From Scatophagus argus (Eukaryota > Chordata > Actinopteri > Scatophagidae), in NCBI RefSeq assembly GCF_020382885.2, contig NC_058499.1, positions 5,937,872 through 6,001,871 on the forward strand: a DNA stretch of 64,000 nt. The letters run 5' to 3'. Each line of letters starts with the position of its first letter. Positions within the stretch are counted from its first letter, which is position 1. A program made the position numbers and the translations under genes. Below are positions 50,101 to 63,400 of the stretch, piece by piece. The notes beneath the pieces were generated by a model. It ran no database searches and was not told the origin of the DNA. It worked only from the letters and a program-made list of their open reading frames with translations.

Positions 50101-51947
50101 TGTTTAGCAGAACACAACTAAAAAACAGCAGACATTAAAAGTTTCTCCCCTAATTACAGTAAAGACTTAAGATTTTTGTTAAGACAATATGACAGCATGA
50201 TAACTGTTATTAATGGTTCATTAAGATACAGTGGTATGTCAAATGTTGCCCAGCTGCTAATATTTTAGGTGTATATTAGTTAAGAGAGATATTAGGTCAC
50301 CTTATTTTGTGCATTGATGTCAGCCTCATGCTCCAGCAGCAAGGCTGCAGTTGAAATGGATGGGATGTTTGCTGCTAAATGTAGGGCTGTATTGCCATTG
50401 ATGTCCACCAGATTAGGATCGGCATGATTCTCCAGCAGTATGTTCACACAGCGTTCATGCTGGCACTGCACTGCCTGATAAAATGCAGAATTTATGAAAA
50501 TGCAGAAGCCTGAACAAGGCTTGAAACAATATACGAGCAAAGTAACCAACTATGATTCTCACAATTTACATTAAATGAAGAATCACTCTGTGCTGTACTC
50601 TGGTCATCGAGGATTACCTTCATTAAGGCGGATCTGTTTTGATTGTCACATAGGTTAAGCTTGGCTTTGCTCTCAAGGAGGAATTGCACCACCTCAACAT
50701 GTCCACTGGCGCAGGCAATATGAAGTGCAGTTCTGCAACAGTAAAAAAAAAAAACACTTACTATATTAGAAGATTACTGTACATTTATCTGTGCTGTCAG
50801 TCGGATATCCAACGAGTGAGTTACGTCAGTACGTTGGATCAGATCAGTCCCAATTCTAGTTTTTTGAAATGCATTACTATATTGTGTGACTTCACATATT
50901 ATGTAATCAATGATGTTTGGAGCACAGTTTTTCCCATACAAGGCTCCTCTTTACTCATGATCATCAGAACTGCAATTACATTCAACTGGCAGATGCTCTT
51001 GTCAGAAGCAAAACACAGTGCTTTCAATGATAATGTTATCATAACAAATAACCTCATCAACTGTGCTCAAAATAGAGATTTTCCTTTCACAAATTGTGTG
51101 ACAGTTATCTGCTACCAGATTATAATTTCCTGAAATTTCAGTTCCACTACTGACATGCAATTACAAAAGGTATGCTTTAAAATGTGTAAGGCTTTATATT
51201 TGAAATGATTTGATAAGTAACTGATTCTACTTTTTCCTATTACAAGCCAAGCTTCAGTAAACTGCCTTAAGTGCCCCGTGCACACCACTCAGTTACTTCT
51301 GACACAGTAATTCTAAATGGTAACAAGATCATACCTTGAAACCTAAGCAGGAAAGAAACAATGGGGTGTCATGTACATTTAACTTGGTGCTTAAAACAGC
51401 TGGCAGCTTGCTCTTATCATTTAAAATATTGGACATAGTTTTACCACAACTCAGCTATTTGTAGAAAAAAAAAATCCACACTGTACATTACATACAACAA
51501 TATATCCAGAACTGCACATAACATACCCAGAACACAACATTTCGGCATTGCAATTAGGTTTTTGAAAGGTGCTTTGTTATTCCAAAACTACTAGAAATAA
51601 AGATATTGGTCTGCTGCATTCATCTGTGGGCAAACATCTATCAAACATCAGATTATCTATCAGATTAATTTTAAAATCAAAGTGATTGAATTACTAATGA
51701 ATGCAGAATACAAAAACTTTAAAGACCGTGACTTAAATGCCACTTACCTGTTCTCCTTGTCAAGTTGATTGATATCATTCTTTTTAGAAAGCTGCTTCAA
51801 CTTTGCCAAATCGCCAGCAGCCGCAGCTTTGTGAACCTTCCCAAGGTCCTTGTCTTTTAGCTCATAGCCAACAGAAAGCACACTACCACTGTCAGGTGTA
51901 CCAGACGGGTGTTTCTTTTTCTTAGTAAAGCTGAATATCTTCTTCAT
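28888..51947 (-). CDS. ankrd26: Ankyrin repeat domain-containing protein 26, 43 coding exons, about 3,133 residues
   Basis: Exons 5' to 3' (high to low): 51748-51947, 50618-50732, 50301-50474, 49958-50064, 49717-49854, 49365-49525, 49213-49239, 48876-48912, 48725-48794, 48593-48644, 48310-48506, 45924-48206, 45532-45712, 45103-45164, 44923-45022, 44071-44138, 43913-43982, 43495-43539, 42639-42914, 42428-42529, 42269-42339, 40814-41755, 39643-39818, 38667-38882, 38093-38123, 37862-38003, 37563-37776, 37205-37388, 36966-37112, 36272-36734, 35407-35912, 35118-35270, 34761-34936, 34457-34550, 33740-33817, 33461-33595, 33224-33336, 32648-32795, 32197-32487, 31751-31986, 31401-31644, 29134-29179, 28888-29018. 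It starts MKKIFSF, as in ANKRD26. By family knowledge it sits at centriolar distal appendages, where it recruits PIDD1, and affects cilia. It is nearly twice the human length, mainly from a huge acidic exon. Phases agree except at 48310/48206. Start: ACAATGA. Confidence 0.93.
30125..30151. repeat. (GT)n microsatellite
   Basis: About 13 GT units in the long ankrd26 intron. Confidence 0.85.
31401..38003 (-). other. ankrd26: Coiled-coil half of ankrd26
   Basis: Sixteen exons from DELTQSSDTATDDIDSPTSG and VKLQNIFHEYERTI to the ASQEALDQIKAANEANLRAQ stretch. Residues about 1970-3075 are almost continuous heptads (Leu, Glu, Gln, Lys, Arg-rich). This is the CCDC144/ANKRD26 coiled coil and the part most like the human protein. 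Confidence 0.9.
35965..36020 (+). repeat. Retroelement 3' tail (ACAATAAAGACTATCTTATCTTA)
   Basis: TGTGCAATGACAATAAAGAC then TATCTTATCTTA, the typical end of a fish LINE/SINE, in an ankrd26 intron. Confidence 0.5.
39160..39222 (+). repeat. LINE-type 3' tail with (ATCT)n
   Basis: TTCCTTGGGGATGAATAAAGT followed by ATCT repeats, in an ankrd26 intron and antisense to the gene. Confidence 0.7.
45924..48206 (-). other. ankrd26: Giant acidic exon of ankrd26 with polyglutamate tract
   Basis: An uninterrupted frame of 761 codons rich in Glu, Asp, Ser and Thr. It carries about 21 consecutive Glu from a GAA/GAG repeat (plus strand 48066-48130) followed by Asp/Glu runs. Predicted disordered. At least five Trp residues sit in acidic-serine contexts (DDSWSN, RSSWGSS, TSWDSS, SEWDTS, SSWDDE). 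Confidence 0.85.
49717..51947 (-). other. ankrd26: Ankyrin-repeat exons of ankrd26
   Basis: Five exons give roughly five ankyrin repeats between residues 30 and 230: DLGKVHKAAAAGD, RTALHIACASGHVEVVQFLL, GNTALHLAANIPS, TPLTVAVREDHIEMAAFLL, RSPLMIAAANGQIGMLRLLL. Confidence 0.92.
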
Positions 51948-51967
51948 TGTACACGGCAGCACAACAT
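51944..51967 (-). promoter_or_regulatory. uORF 2 of ankrd26, stop overlapping the main start (ATGA)
   Basis: ATG TTG TGC TGC CGT GTA CAA TGA. The TGA (51946-51944) overlaps the main ATG (51947-51945) as ATGA, the arrangement used in termination-reinitiation. Confidence 0.5.
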
Positions 51968-51983
51968 TGCTTTTGCACCGTCA

Positions 51984-52034
51984 CTACCTGCCATTCATCT
52001 GGTATTGGAGGATCACCACAGGCGGCTGCCCCAT
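51984..52034 (-). promoter_or_regulatory. uORF 1 of ankrd26
   Basis: ATG at 52034, 16 codons then TAG. It starts two bases after the acceptor TTTTTAG/GG at 52036/52037, so it would be in the spliced leader. Confidence 0.45.
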
Positions 52035-53049
52035 CCCTAAAAATAAGACGTACAAAGCGGATTAGAAGCCTGTAAAACCGTGCTATGAACACGGCGATGG
52101 CACTTGATATATGAGATACGACAAAGTACCATGAATACTGTTCACAGTAATATGAAGTGAGGTGGCTTCAGCACATATAACCGCATGATAATTAACTGCA
52201 TATAGAGAAATAACGTTTAGTGTTGCATTACCAACATAGCGTCAGGTCACTGTAAAAACACAGCTGTCATGCTAACAGCAGCGTTAAAGTAAAGGATAAC
52301 TACGCTACATGTAACGCAATTTTCTTGGCCATACCTTACACCAGGACGTCCTCTGGAACATTATTATTAGCACCTAGCCTTGATAAAGCATGTAATCTTA
52401 ATGCTACTGACCTTTCGATGCACAAAATCGTCGTTACTGGCTGTCGTTACTCAGCGCTGTTTATATGAACGTATTAGCGTTATAGCTTGTGGCATGTTAC
52501 CATGGCAACTGACTGTACAAATGGTATGCTAACGTAACTACCGGGGATTATTCAAGTTGTTGATGTTGGGAAAATTTTTAATTCACCGTTTTTAGTACGA
52601 CATCTACTTTTTACCACGTGGAAAGAAAGAACCTGGGTGTCTGTTACTCTAAAGCCGATGCTTATACTGTTGCCCTGCAACATTAACTTCACTTGGCTAC
52701 GTGCTGCGCCTCCCACGTCGTCACTTCACAAACGATGCAAACCGCCACATTTAAACTGGATTTTGTAGCAGAGTCGAGGACGGTAGGGATTGTGGCTGCA
52801 GCCCTGAAACAGCAAACTCATGTGCAACACTAGTTGTCGTTAAAACGCTTGGCGTTAGCTAACGCTAACCTAGATGAAACAAGCTTAACCATGCTAATTA
52901 GCAAAAGCTAAAAATCAAAGTCGAATGGTGCTAACTAAAACCCGGCTGCTGAGCACGATAACTGTAAAGATGTATGTGAGGGTGTAATCCTCGAATTCAC
53001 ATATTTGTGTAATTTCTGTTAACTACAATATAATAACTCAAACACTAAC

Positions 53050-53200
53050 CTGTTGATTGTCGGAATCAGTACACTATCAAAGAGCCAACCTAATGTTAAC
53101 GAACGCTTGCTCAGACAAGCATGCTGGCTGTTCGAGTTTCAACAAACCAATGGTAAAACAGTTCGAAGCAACGATCGCTTTCACTGACCAATAGTCGGCT
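53050..53200 (-). promoter_or_regulatory. Candidate ankrd26 promoter and first non-coding exon
   Basis: Minus-strand donor CAACAG/GTTAGTG puts an exon end at 53050. CCAAT-type boxes (ACCAATGG near 53147, ACCAATAG near 53187) lie just upstream. Other possible leader donors are at 52412 (GAAAG/GTCAGT) and 52335 (GTAAG/GTATGG). Confidence 0.4.
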
Positions 53201-54804
53201 TAGGTTTGTGTAAGAGTTTGGTTTACAAGACAAGGAGGTTTTTTGGGGTTTTTTTTAAGGAGAAGAAACCTTGTTGAGCAATGGCAAAAAAATACCACTT
53301 GATGGTAGCCTAACATTTGTTTTGAAACTATATCCGTTTACCAATAACAACAGGACCTGCAGTTGTAAAGGACCCTGCTTCCCTACAGATGTAGCACTAG
53401 TTGAGTTGTAGTTAGGAGCATTTCAGCTGTTCGGCCTCGAACGCTACTGCCTAAGTTTAATTTAATTTAATTGCACTGTATGTCTACTGTAAACATGACA
53501 CTTAATTTATTTAAGCCCTAGCATGGACTAGAGGCACAGTGTGCACGTAAGGAACGTTAAATGCAGAGATTGGAATGCTAGTTTTACTTAAATGGAGGTT
53601 AATTTAAACCATCCAAGTGAAGTGAATTATTGTTTTTGTTTTTTCAAACCGTCTGTAGATGCTTGGATGATTCCACAAACACAAACAGTAAGTGGTCACA
53701 GGAGTAGCCAATCACTGTTTCCAGGCAACCAAATTATTCATTTTGTTTATTGGCCGCTGTCTTGCCAAGAAGCCCATTGCATATGATAAATCAAAACAGC
53801 CCTCTAAGAGCTGTTTTTATCTCAAAGAAAATAGTATTAAATTGTTTTCTTTCACCTCTGATCATGTGACATTCAAGAGTTTAACTATAAAAGTATAATA
53901 AAAGCTATCTCTGACTGACTTTATTCAGCCATGGCATAATTTTGTACCTTCATTAGAATTAGAGAACCAAAGCACTGTGATACTTATCATTAAATTACCA
54001 CAAGGCTCTTTCACCTCCACTGAAGCACAGCTGCTCAAAATTGCTTTGTGCTGCAAACATGTTCATCATCATTGTTAGAGAGTTAATATTATGGTGTAAT
54101 CATTCCTCTGCATTGTAAAGCAATGTTGCATTATCTCAAGGAAGGAAGTGATGTACTGTGGGTTACACATAGTAGTCTGACATGGTATACTAACTAAATC
54201 TTTTTCTTTTAGACTGTCTAATTCATTTATAACCCTGGAAAAAAAACATGATTTTTGTAACAATACAATATGTAAATAAATTGTGATAGAAATACAATAT
54301 TAATGTGTAAAATTAATGTTTTAGAAATATAATGTATTTTTTCTCTCTGACACATTGCCCAAAATTTCTATAGCAAAGAAATGTGGAATGTACTTAAACA
54401 CTTTGCACTATGGGACCATACCAACTGATTCCTTGTGAATTGTGAACTGCGGTCCCATTGTGACTAACCACCCTGTTATGAGAGGCAGTCTCTGGAGTCA
54501 ACACTCAATAACAATCCATGCTTCTGATGTTCTCAGACATTTTTGTGCCAGAAATCAATTGGAGTCATAATTCAGTTCAAATGCCAGGTGCCTGATGTGA
54601 ACCATGAAACAATCTTTGTGACAGCACATTATCGAGAAGGCAGGCACATCACCTATGATGAAATGACAAGCAATGCAAAATGTATTAATCTGATTCTACA
54701 ACAAAAACGTACCAGCTACTATTGTGTCACCAGGCATATGAATAACTGCTATTTAAAGTGCTACAGTGCAAAACAAATAATTAAGTTCCATAAAACTGCT
54801 TTTA

Positions 54805-54836
54805 ACAAACAAACAAACAAACAAACAAACAAACAA
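54805..54836. repeat. (ACAA)n microsatellite
   Basis: Eight ACAA units; it creates a false KQTNKQTNKQ frame. Confidence 0.85.
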
Positions 54837-57800
54837 GTTCAGTTCTTTTAAACAGTGTTGGCCCTGGACTCTGATCATTATCCTTTAATTAACACAACCT
54901 ACGGGCAAAAGATAGAATTCATTGAGACCTTTTACGGTCTTAGTTTTGATATTGTATATCATGATTAGTTATTTGACAAAAGCTCCACGCTAAAGTAAAT
55001 CCACCTAAATCCATTTGTGAATGAGAGCGTTTTGATACGAAGAGTACCATCAAGCACTGACACGTAGTATATGACACAGACGACTGCCTCCACCAGAAAG
55101 CTTGCATTTTTCTGCACACCAATCATCTGTCCATTTAAGGGATACATAGTATGGTTTTTAAAGTCAATTACATAACAACTTATTATTTATTAGATGTGTC
55201 TGATCTTGAGTTACTGAGGAAAAATTCTATGCAACAGAGCAGTATTCTCTAATTTGACAAGCAATTGTCCTTTTTTGATCCCTCATTCTTCTGCAAATGA
55301 GAGGCTTTGATCTAACACCCAGCTGGGCTTCCTTGGATTACAGTATTTGCTGCAAAAAGAGGGACAGAGTCTAGACAGTAGTTATTTTGTTTATGTAACA
55401 CTCTTGTTCACTTTGTCACTTAGTCTGCCTGAACCAATTACATGACTCACAGCATCACAGGTGGATCTGTGTTAAGTACAAAGACTGCACGTACTCTTCT
55501 GTGGTCTTGTGTTCTCCGATATCATTCTTTATCACACAGACACACACACACCTGCACAGACACACCTTTGTCACATCTCTTTTGTCTCCTCTCCTTAAAT
55601 CGAATGTTTCTCTGCAGGTGCACAAACTACACTCCTTCAGCTTCTCATCCTCAATCACCAACTCTGTTCTCAAACTGAAGAGGGGCTGTTTCAAAGCCAT
55701 CCAGCCATCACCTTGAGAAGGTGTGTGATTTGAACACCAAAAGCCAGAATCCAATCTGTCTGTCTTAAAAATGTGAGCTTTAGGGGAAAGGGCTATTCCA
55801 ATTCAATCTTACAAACTGGAAAATTACAGCAATACCATCACCTTCTCCTGTTAGAAAGACAAGACAGTAAAGACCACACAAAAATTCTAAAATAAATAAA
55901 TAAATGAGACCAAGGGACGCTCAGATACATGCCACACAAATCCAGGAGGATGAACGAGATAAGCAACATTGTGAGTGATCAGAAGCTTCAGCGCACCACC
56001 GAGTTCAGTATGTCAATCCAAAATATGAGCTATTGCCGAGGATGGCTCTCATCCACCATAATCCCAAAGAATATCTCGTGCACCTGTACTTACCTGTATC
56101 TCTGCTCTTTAGGCTTTATTTCTTGAATTTTATTTACATCCCTCTCCTGTCCTAGTGCATAGCAGACATAAAAATAATTATGTAAACACTCAAGTTCAGT
56201 TATTTTGGGCTCTTTAGGGTGGCTAAAAAGGCAAGATGAGATGATGAAATGTGTACGACTAGCAATTCTGCTATAGAATTCAACCACAGAATTCAGTTTA
56301 ACCTGACAAATTCAATATGAACTACACAAGTTCTGGCTCACAACCTTGCATTAAAAAAGGTGAACAGAGCAGGGGTTCCGTGTACCAGTCGGACTTACAT
56401 TTCTTCATATGTTTGCTTTGTTTAAAGTGACCAAATTCATAAAACAACCCAAACAGTAGTGTTTGTGTAGAAACAGCTTGAACATTTAATTCAGCACAGT
56501 CTCATTTTTTTCCCGTCAGGGGAACAAGCACATGTTTTCAGAACACTACAACACAGACAGACACGTGCGCTCAAGCCTCAGCTTTTTCTCACAAAAACAC
56601 CAATTTGACTTACGGCCAACAAACGGTCCCTCGACAGGGGCTGTGAAAGGTGTTAATGGAAATGAGGCTTGCGGGGGGGACAACATTCAACAGCAAATCA
56701 GTAACCTTTTCAGTGATTCATGGTTTTCACTCCTGGAGTGAACAGTGTGGCAATAGGACGTGGAGACTTGGTGGGTTGTTTTTGCCTGCATTAGTGGCAG
56801 ATTATCTGTAAATGCGTTGCAAAAACATCTAAGCATGCACTTAGAATGAATCTTTATTTAATCATGCTTGATATATAAATGATTCTAAAGTTTCTTCATA
56901 CCAGAAAATGTTTTAATATGTCACATGTTCTTCAGGTTTCTTGTAATTTTGTAGCCTGCGACAAGACTACATGCCAAAAAGTTCCGTGATGGTAAATGAG
57001 TGTGATTTCAGTGACCTTAAAACTGGAAGTTGGGAAATGAACAAGGGCACAATATTCCCATGGAGTTGCTTTTGGTTTGAGGCAAAAAAGCAGGAAGTCA
57101 GTGATGTCCCTTATCTGGACCATCTGCTGTTCGTGATCAGACAGCTGATGTCATTCATGTTAGAAAGGCATTTTGCGGTAAGGTTAATTAAAACAACTCA
57201 AGTGGATTTAGAGTGGTTTCATTTTTAGCTACAGATGAGGCAAGCTTCAAGGAAGTTTACGTAGAAATATCCCCTTCCACAAATTGTCTCTTATTGCTCT
57301 CCTTCTGACCCCAGGAATGCATGGAAGGATATACTATGAGTAAATATGACCTGGATGACTGAGAACCTCCACAGACACGATATACTCATGTATACAACGT
57401 GTGGTGAAATCCAGGGCAATGATTCGTCTGCAGGGCACAATCAAAGCCAAATCAAAGCAGCACTGCGAGGAAAAACATCAGTACTTTTCTAGTGAATTGC
57501 CAAAATGCCCTTCTTTGGCACCAGGGTGGATCAATGCAAGGAGCTTGCAATTTGTTTTGTCGCTTGACTTCACCTGATATTTTAATTCCATTTGATGTCT
57601 TAACTTTGTGTTTATACTTATACTGACCCAATTCCTGTTAGCATTTTTGACAATTTGCAACCTTAACGTCTTTCAGTGCAATCATTCAGACCCCAGCCCC
57701 CCCCCAAAAAACACCCAATAATAAAGCCATTTAAGTGCCTTAAAAATATTTAATCTGCAACTTTTCAGCTGAAGCAGAAAAAACAAAAACAAAAACAAAC

Positions 57801-60447
57801 AAACAAAAAAACAACCCACATTTAATAATTTTTCTGGTGGACTAGCAATCTTTAACAATATCTTCTTTCTTTTCTCTGTGTTTATCCACAACCTTGTGAG
57901 GTGCTGTCACAAAACTTTACCGGTGTGTCATTGTGATCGAATTGAAGGTTGAGGTTGAAGATGTGTGGTCTGAGTAAGGGCACTAGAAGTAGACACACAC
58001 ATGTTTAATGGTTCTGGTTCTGTCTGTTTGTGTGTTGGTCCCTCTGATAGCATCACAACACAACAACAAGTCTTCAGTTTGAGATAATGAGCACTCATGT
58101 ACTAATGTAGTAATGACTGCTGAGTACTTCCGGGTTCATGTTCACGGGTGTCCCTGCTGGTGTGATCTCTTCACAAGATCATCTCTATATGATGCCACAG
58201 CATCAGGGAAATGTTTTGGCTACCTTCATATGGGTTGACTCTTTTACCAGGTATAACAGCAACTGTGGAAACTAATTGGGTGAGATCATTAGCTCTCACT
58301 GCAGTGTGGGAAATTCTTAATTGCAATGAAATTAAGGCAAGCATGACTGGGATAACAACAAAGACCTAAATTTCTGTTGACTTGCCCTTAGATATCCCCT
58401 AAACATATAAATGGTGATAAATGATTATGGCATTTTTCAAAGCTTTCATTTATTTTGTCAAACGTGCTTGGATTACTGAAGCAGGAGTCAGCAGAACTAT
58501 CTCTACATGCAGGGCTGTATTTCCTCCCCTCCCTGAGTGCTCAGAGCAAAAGAACCAGCTAACTGAACTTGCAAGATAAGTCCCAACACTGCATGGTTCA
58601 TTTTATGAACAAATCAATTATCCTTGCAACAAATTGTTATTGATGCAACAACATTACTGTGACAAAAACAAAATAGTGTGCCGTTATGTTTGCACATTTG
58701 GGATTAATCTAAGTAATTGGATAAGTTCTGTCAGCTTATATACAGTATGAATGTGGAACTGTGGCCAAAATAACCTAAAGTGTGACATTTGACTGTTTAC
58801 TTTAATTACTGATTAATTTAAGGGGTGATAAGTTCCTCATGTTACTAGAAATATTTATTTCAATAATTTAAGAGAAGCAAAAACTGGAATCCATGGTGTT
58901 TGAGGTATAAAACCAGAAAGTAGGGAGAAGAAGAAGGGAGAACACCACAAATGCAATGAGATCAGACCCTGTGACTTACCAGTGAAAGCACATGTGATAA
59001 AGACAGGACTGAGTAACGGTGGTGGAGTGAAAGTGGTTGGAGGTTTGAATGACAGTTGTGCTGGCTAAGCAGAAATGGTGTCATGCAGACATGACGGATG
59101 GTGTTTACAGCATGTGTTTTGGAGCTATCTCACTGGCTTCAGCAGGCTGTCCAAAGAGTGATGATAAGAACCAGTAGCATCTGAGCTGGGTGGTATGAAG
59201 AGTTAGAAGATGCGTTCAGACAGTTTGAAACTATTCCAGGCAATTTCTTCGTGGAACATCCTGACCTAGAGCTCTGGTTTGTTTCTAAAAGGAGTCTGTT
59301 TTCTTGCTTTTCTTGCACAGTTTTTAAACAAGTTACAGAAATAATTTAATCAGTCATTCTATAAGAAAATGTGTTATTTTGTTTGAACTGTATTGTAGTA
59401 CTGGTGCAGATGTTCAAACCCACGTGAGCACAAGCCACAAAATCTGAGATCTGTTTTCCTATAACATAAAGTAGGCTCCTTGTTGAGTCTAACACACTAT
59501 TTCATTCATGCAGTAAAAAGGTTCAATCTAATGTGATGGTCAGATGTGCATTTTTTTTCCTCCTTCTTTACTATGGCAGCATGTTCTGCTGGTAATATAA
59601 ATTTAAGTTCTCCGCTATGTGTTATTTCACTTTAAGAGGCGTTCATAGGTTCTGTGAGTGAGGCCACGAGCGTGGGGGTATATTTTTTATCACCAATCTG
59701 GGACACCAGGAATCAGTCGTGCTGCTGTAGACAGAAAGGAGATCACAACTGTTGTTTTGGCATCCTCAGTCAAAAAATGAGGGCCATTGGTTGGAACATC
59801 TGGAAAGGATTTGCCTGTTTCTCATCGTTAACTCAGCTGGGAACCTTGGATTGCAGTCAAGAAAGCCCAGAAATACCACAAGTCCCATCAGCTGAGAATC
59901 AAAGAAGTGGAGTGGGTGTATGGACACGCAATTACTCAGTGGAACAGTTAATGTTAAATGAGTCAATTCCAATCAGTCCTTCAAATGAAAATGGATAATG
60001 GAGCAGCATGAACTATCCAGGAGTTAAAGAGACCATCACTGAACCGGACAAACCGGATCTCAGACAATATTTGGTCCGACACCTTCCAAACTTAATTGCA
60101 TTTGGGCAGAATGCTTAATATCTCCCACTCTGATATGACTGCACATCTTGCTATAAAAGGATGTAAAGATAAGAAAGGATAGGATGCTTTGAAATCACTG
60201 AATCAAATCAAAATTTGTTGTTGAAATGGGACTGAAACTAAGTTCCGGTAATGGATGTTGAGATGATCACTATACAGTATAGGACTCTAAATCGTCAGTT
60301 CAATTTCAACTTCAACTAATGTCTCATTTATAAAACAGCACTACAATGAAACTTAAATTACAGCCTGTATTTATGTATATTGATTATTTTTCTGGTAATA
60401 TTTTGTCGACTGAATTGAAATCAGTGAAGATTGAACGGTCTGAATGT

Positions 60448-60475
60448 TTTAGGGGTTTAGGGTTTAGGGGTTTAG
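60448..60475. repeat. Short TTTAGGG-like repeat
   Basis: Four irregular units alternating TTTAGGGG and TTTAGGG. Too short and irregular for a true interstitial telomere. Confidence 0.5.
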
Positions 60476-63400
60476 TTTTGTGTGTTACAAAATGAAACCC
60501 CATAATTTCAAACTGGACAAATAAATAAATAAAAAGAGAATACATGTCACACATGCATACTATTGTTTTATGGGAGCATTTTGTACAGGCTAAATGTTCC
60601 ATTCATTTTCCAAACAAACCCCTTGCGTGACCTACTGATTTAATGAAACAGACTTTAAAAACAGTAAATCCCTGGCAGCCAAAACATACGCAGTATCCTC
60701 ACAACATAAACACATTTGAAAAAGATCAACTGTTTCCACCTCTCGGGCAAAGTGTTCATGGAATCATTCACAGTGGGAATCTTGGCTCGGTAAAGAAGCT
60801 TCTAGAAGCTTCTGTCTTCCTCACTTTTTCTCACTGGAGGCCAGTTTTCCTGTTTGCCAGTTTGTGCGTGAGTCTGCCAAAAAATGGCTAAAATCAGAGC
60901 ATATGGGAGAAGACAACAACTGTTAACAAATGGGAACAAAGTCAAATCCCATGGAATTTTATGATGAACGTGCACATCAGCAATTCCCTTGGAGACTGCG
61001 GTGAGAAATGATAAACACACTATCAGGCTTGCATTCAGTGTGTACTTTTAAGATAAGCACCATGGCAACACGGGACAAAAACATCCCCCCAAAAACATAC
61101 ACACTGAAACATGTTGCCTTACATGAACTAAAAATATGTGATTATCCTAATTTAAATGCTAACTAGATGATTTATCAGATTTGGTTTCAGGTCTTACTTC
61201 AGCTTAGTGGTAGGGGTTGATTTACAGTTTTACCAGTTTACAGTTTGTCAGGATAGTGATACAGTACTTCAGAAGAAAAGACCTGAGGCCGGGCTGGCTG
61301 CATAACACTTTTCAGCAGATTCTTTCAAGCACCAATACTACACTGTGAAAACACTGTACTACAAGTCTCAAAGCCTTGTTCAAGTAAAAGTAGGTGGGTA
61401 TTAAAAATTTACTTCAAGTATCAAAAGTAAAGGTTCTCATGCAGAAAAACACAAGTAGTTCTTGGATTGATATTATTGTTGTTTTTGCGGTTGGTTGTGA
61501 TTATTTTTGGGCAGTTTAATCTGCAGCAATGCATCTTTTTATATAATATTGTAATTAGTTTGTAATGTTGCTGTCCTGTGAGATTCACATATTGCTGACA
61601 AGTCAACTTTTCATGAGCTCAGAAAAACAGCCGTGTTCTCATGTCCTCTGATGATACATTTTCTAGCTAATCCAAGAGGGTTTTAAATAGAAAATTTGAA
61701 GTGGGAAAAGAAGTGGGAGAATTTTCTCAGCTCCTAGAAAAACATTTAATCCTTGAACTTTGAATCCTTGAAATTCAAATTCAGACCACCAAACCTGGAG
61801 AATTAGTTTTTAGTGGACAGGAAGGCTATGAAAAAATGAAATTGAAATTAAACCTAAAAGTTTATGCATAAAATGGAAATACTCGAGTAATGTACAAGCA
61901 CTTACAATTTGTAACTTAATATAGTACTTAAATTAACTTAGTCACATTCCACCAGCTATGTTTTTGTACAAACTGACTGAACAGAACAGAAAAACAGAAT
62001 CTCATTTCGGATTTTAGTTCCATAAAATCTGACAGACCTCGAGCAAGATAAGACCCAGACAAGCAGAGGATGTTTGTAAAATGATAATGAAGTTATGTGA
62101 TGCAACCCAGTCGCAATCATAGGGGGCTACCTATGAAAACAGCAAACAGAATCTGGGGTTCCCTCAGCTCTGTCCCCGTGCTTTTGGAGAAACCACTACA
62201 AAGTGGTTAGTACCGTTGGTATTGTTTCGGGGGAACTGATCTCTATATTCAGAACAAACAATCGCAGCTATTCAAGCACCGTTTCCATCAAAAATACTGC
62301 GGCTTCGTGGTACCGTTGCCTGTCACACTCCAGAAGTAACAAAGAGATGCGTAAGAGAAGCATCGACTCTTTGGATTATACTGAACATATGGATTATTGT
62401 CACGAAAGTCAATCATGTTGCAGGAGTGGTTTGATTTTCTTTTATTGGATTTTTACAAGAAACATTACGTTTACCGTATTTGTTCTCTGAAACGTCAAGA
62501 CTGTGAGCTCAAATAACAAGACAGACATGTGTCTGCAGCTACAAATCTTCGTTAAATTTTCTGACAAACACACAACTTCCAGTACATATTGCATGAGTGC
62601 TCTGATGTTATTCTAATATTATTTCAGTAGAAAAGGAAAAAGGATATAGAAAAGGATATTTGGATCATTTAATTAGTATCAGCTTGCTAGCAAGAGGAAA
62701 AAGCTTGTGATATATAAAAATCATTCTGTGATATATATAAAGAGAAGGATTGAGTACAACCATACCCTCAGTAATATGATAAATAAATACAAATATGATA
62801 AAGTCAAAAATCTCAGTGCACCTTTCCTGTTAAAATCACTGACATCTACTCCTTCTCCCACCTTTATAATTCCACAAACTATAAATATGTATATATTTTT
62901 TTTTCACAATGTTAAACTACTGATTGCAAGATGTTTCTTACTTCATTCTCAATGTATGTGCAGTGAGGGACTCAAGTTTCCACATCTCACTTTGTGCATG
63001 TTAAATAGTGGATCAGGCTTGACTTACAAACTATTTGTGATATCACAGATCAGACTCGTAGGCCCACCCGTTAAAGCTGGATTTTCACTGAGCACAGACA
63101 AACTTTCCACTTTCTTATAGAGTCAGATTCTGTGCATACTCTACACCATTCCGCACAGAGGACAGCTGCAGAGGACAAGAAGAAAAACACGATTTTTGAG
63201 TGGAGAGGAACTTACCTAAAACATATGCATAAGATTACATACTTTTTGTTGCACTGTATGAGCGCCTAAGTGCTTCCTGCTGTGGAGCTATATGTTTCAA
63301 GAACATAAATCTGCAAATTAACTGCATATGAATGCTGGTCCTATGAGACAGAACTGGGGAATGTTTACTGTCTTCGTCAAGGCAAAGCAGCTGCATTTCT

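Noticed and set aside
59654..59998. 114-residue plus-strand frame
   Set aside because: Cys/Trp-scattered, with no domain, promoter or splice support; likely chance.
60448..60475. Interstitial telomere
   Set aside because: Only about four irregular TTTAGGG(G) units, not the vertebrate TTAGGG array.
62707..63120. 137-residue plus-strand frame starting at a non-ATG codon
   Set aside because: AT-rich, Ile/Tyr/Lys-rich, no domain; likely chance.
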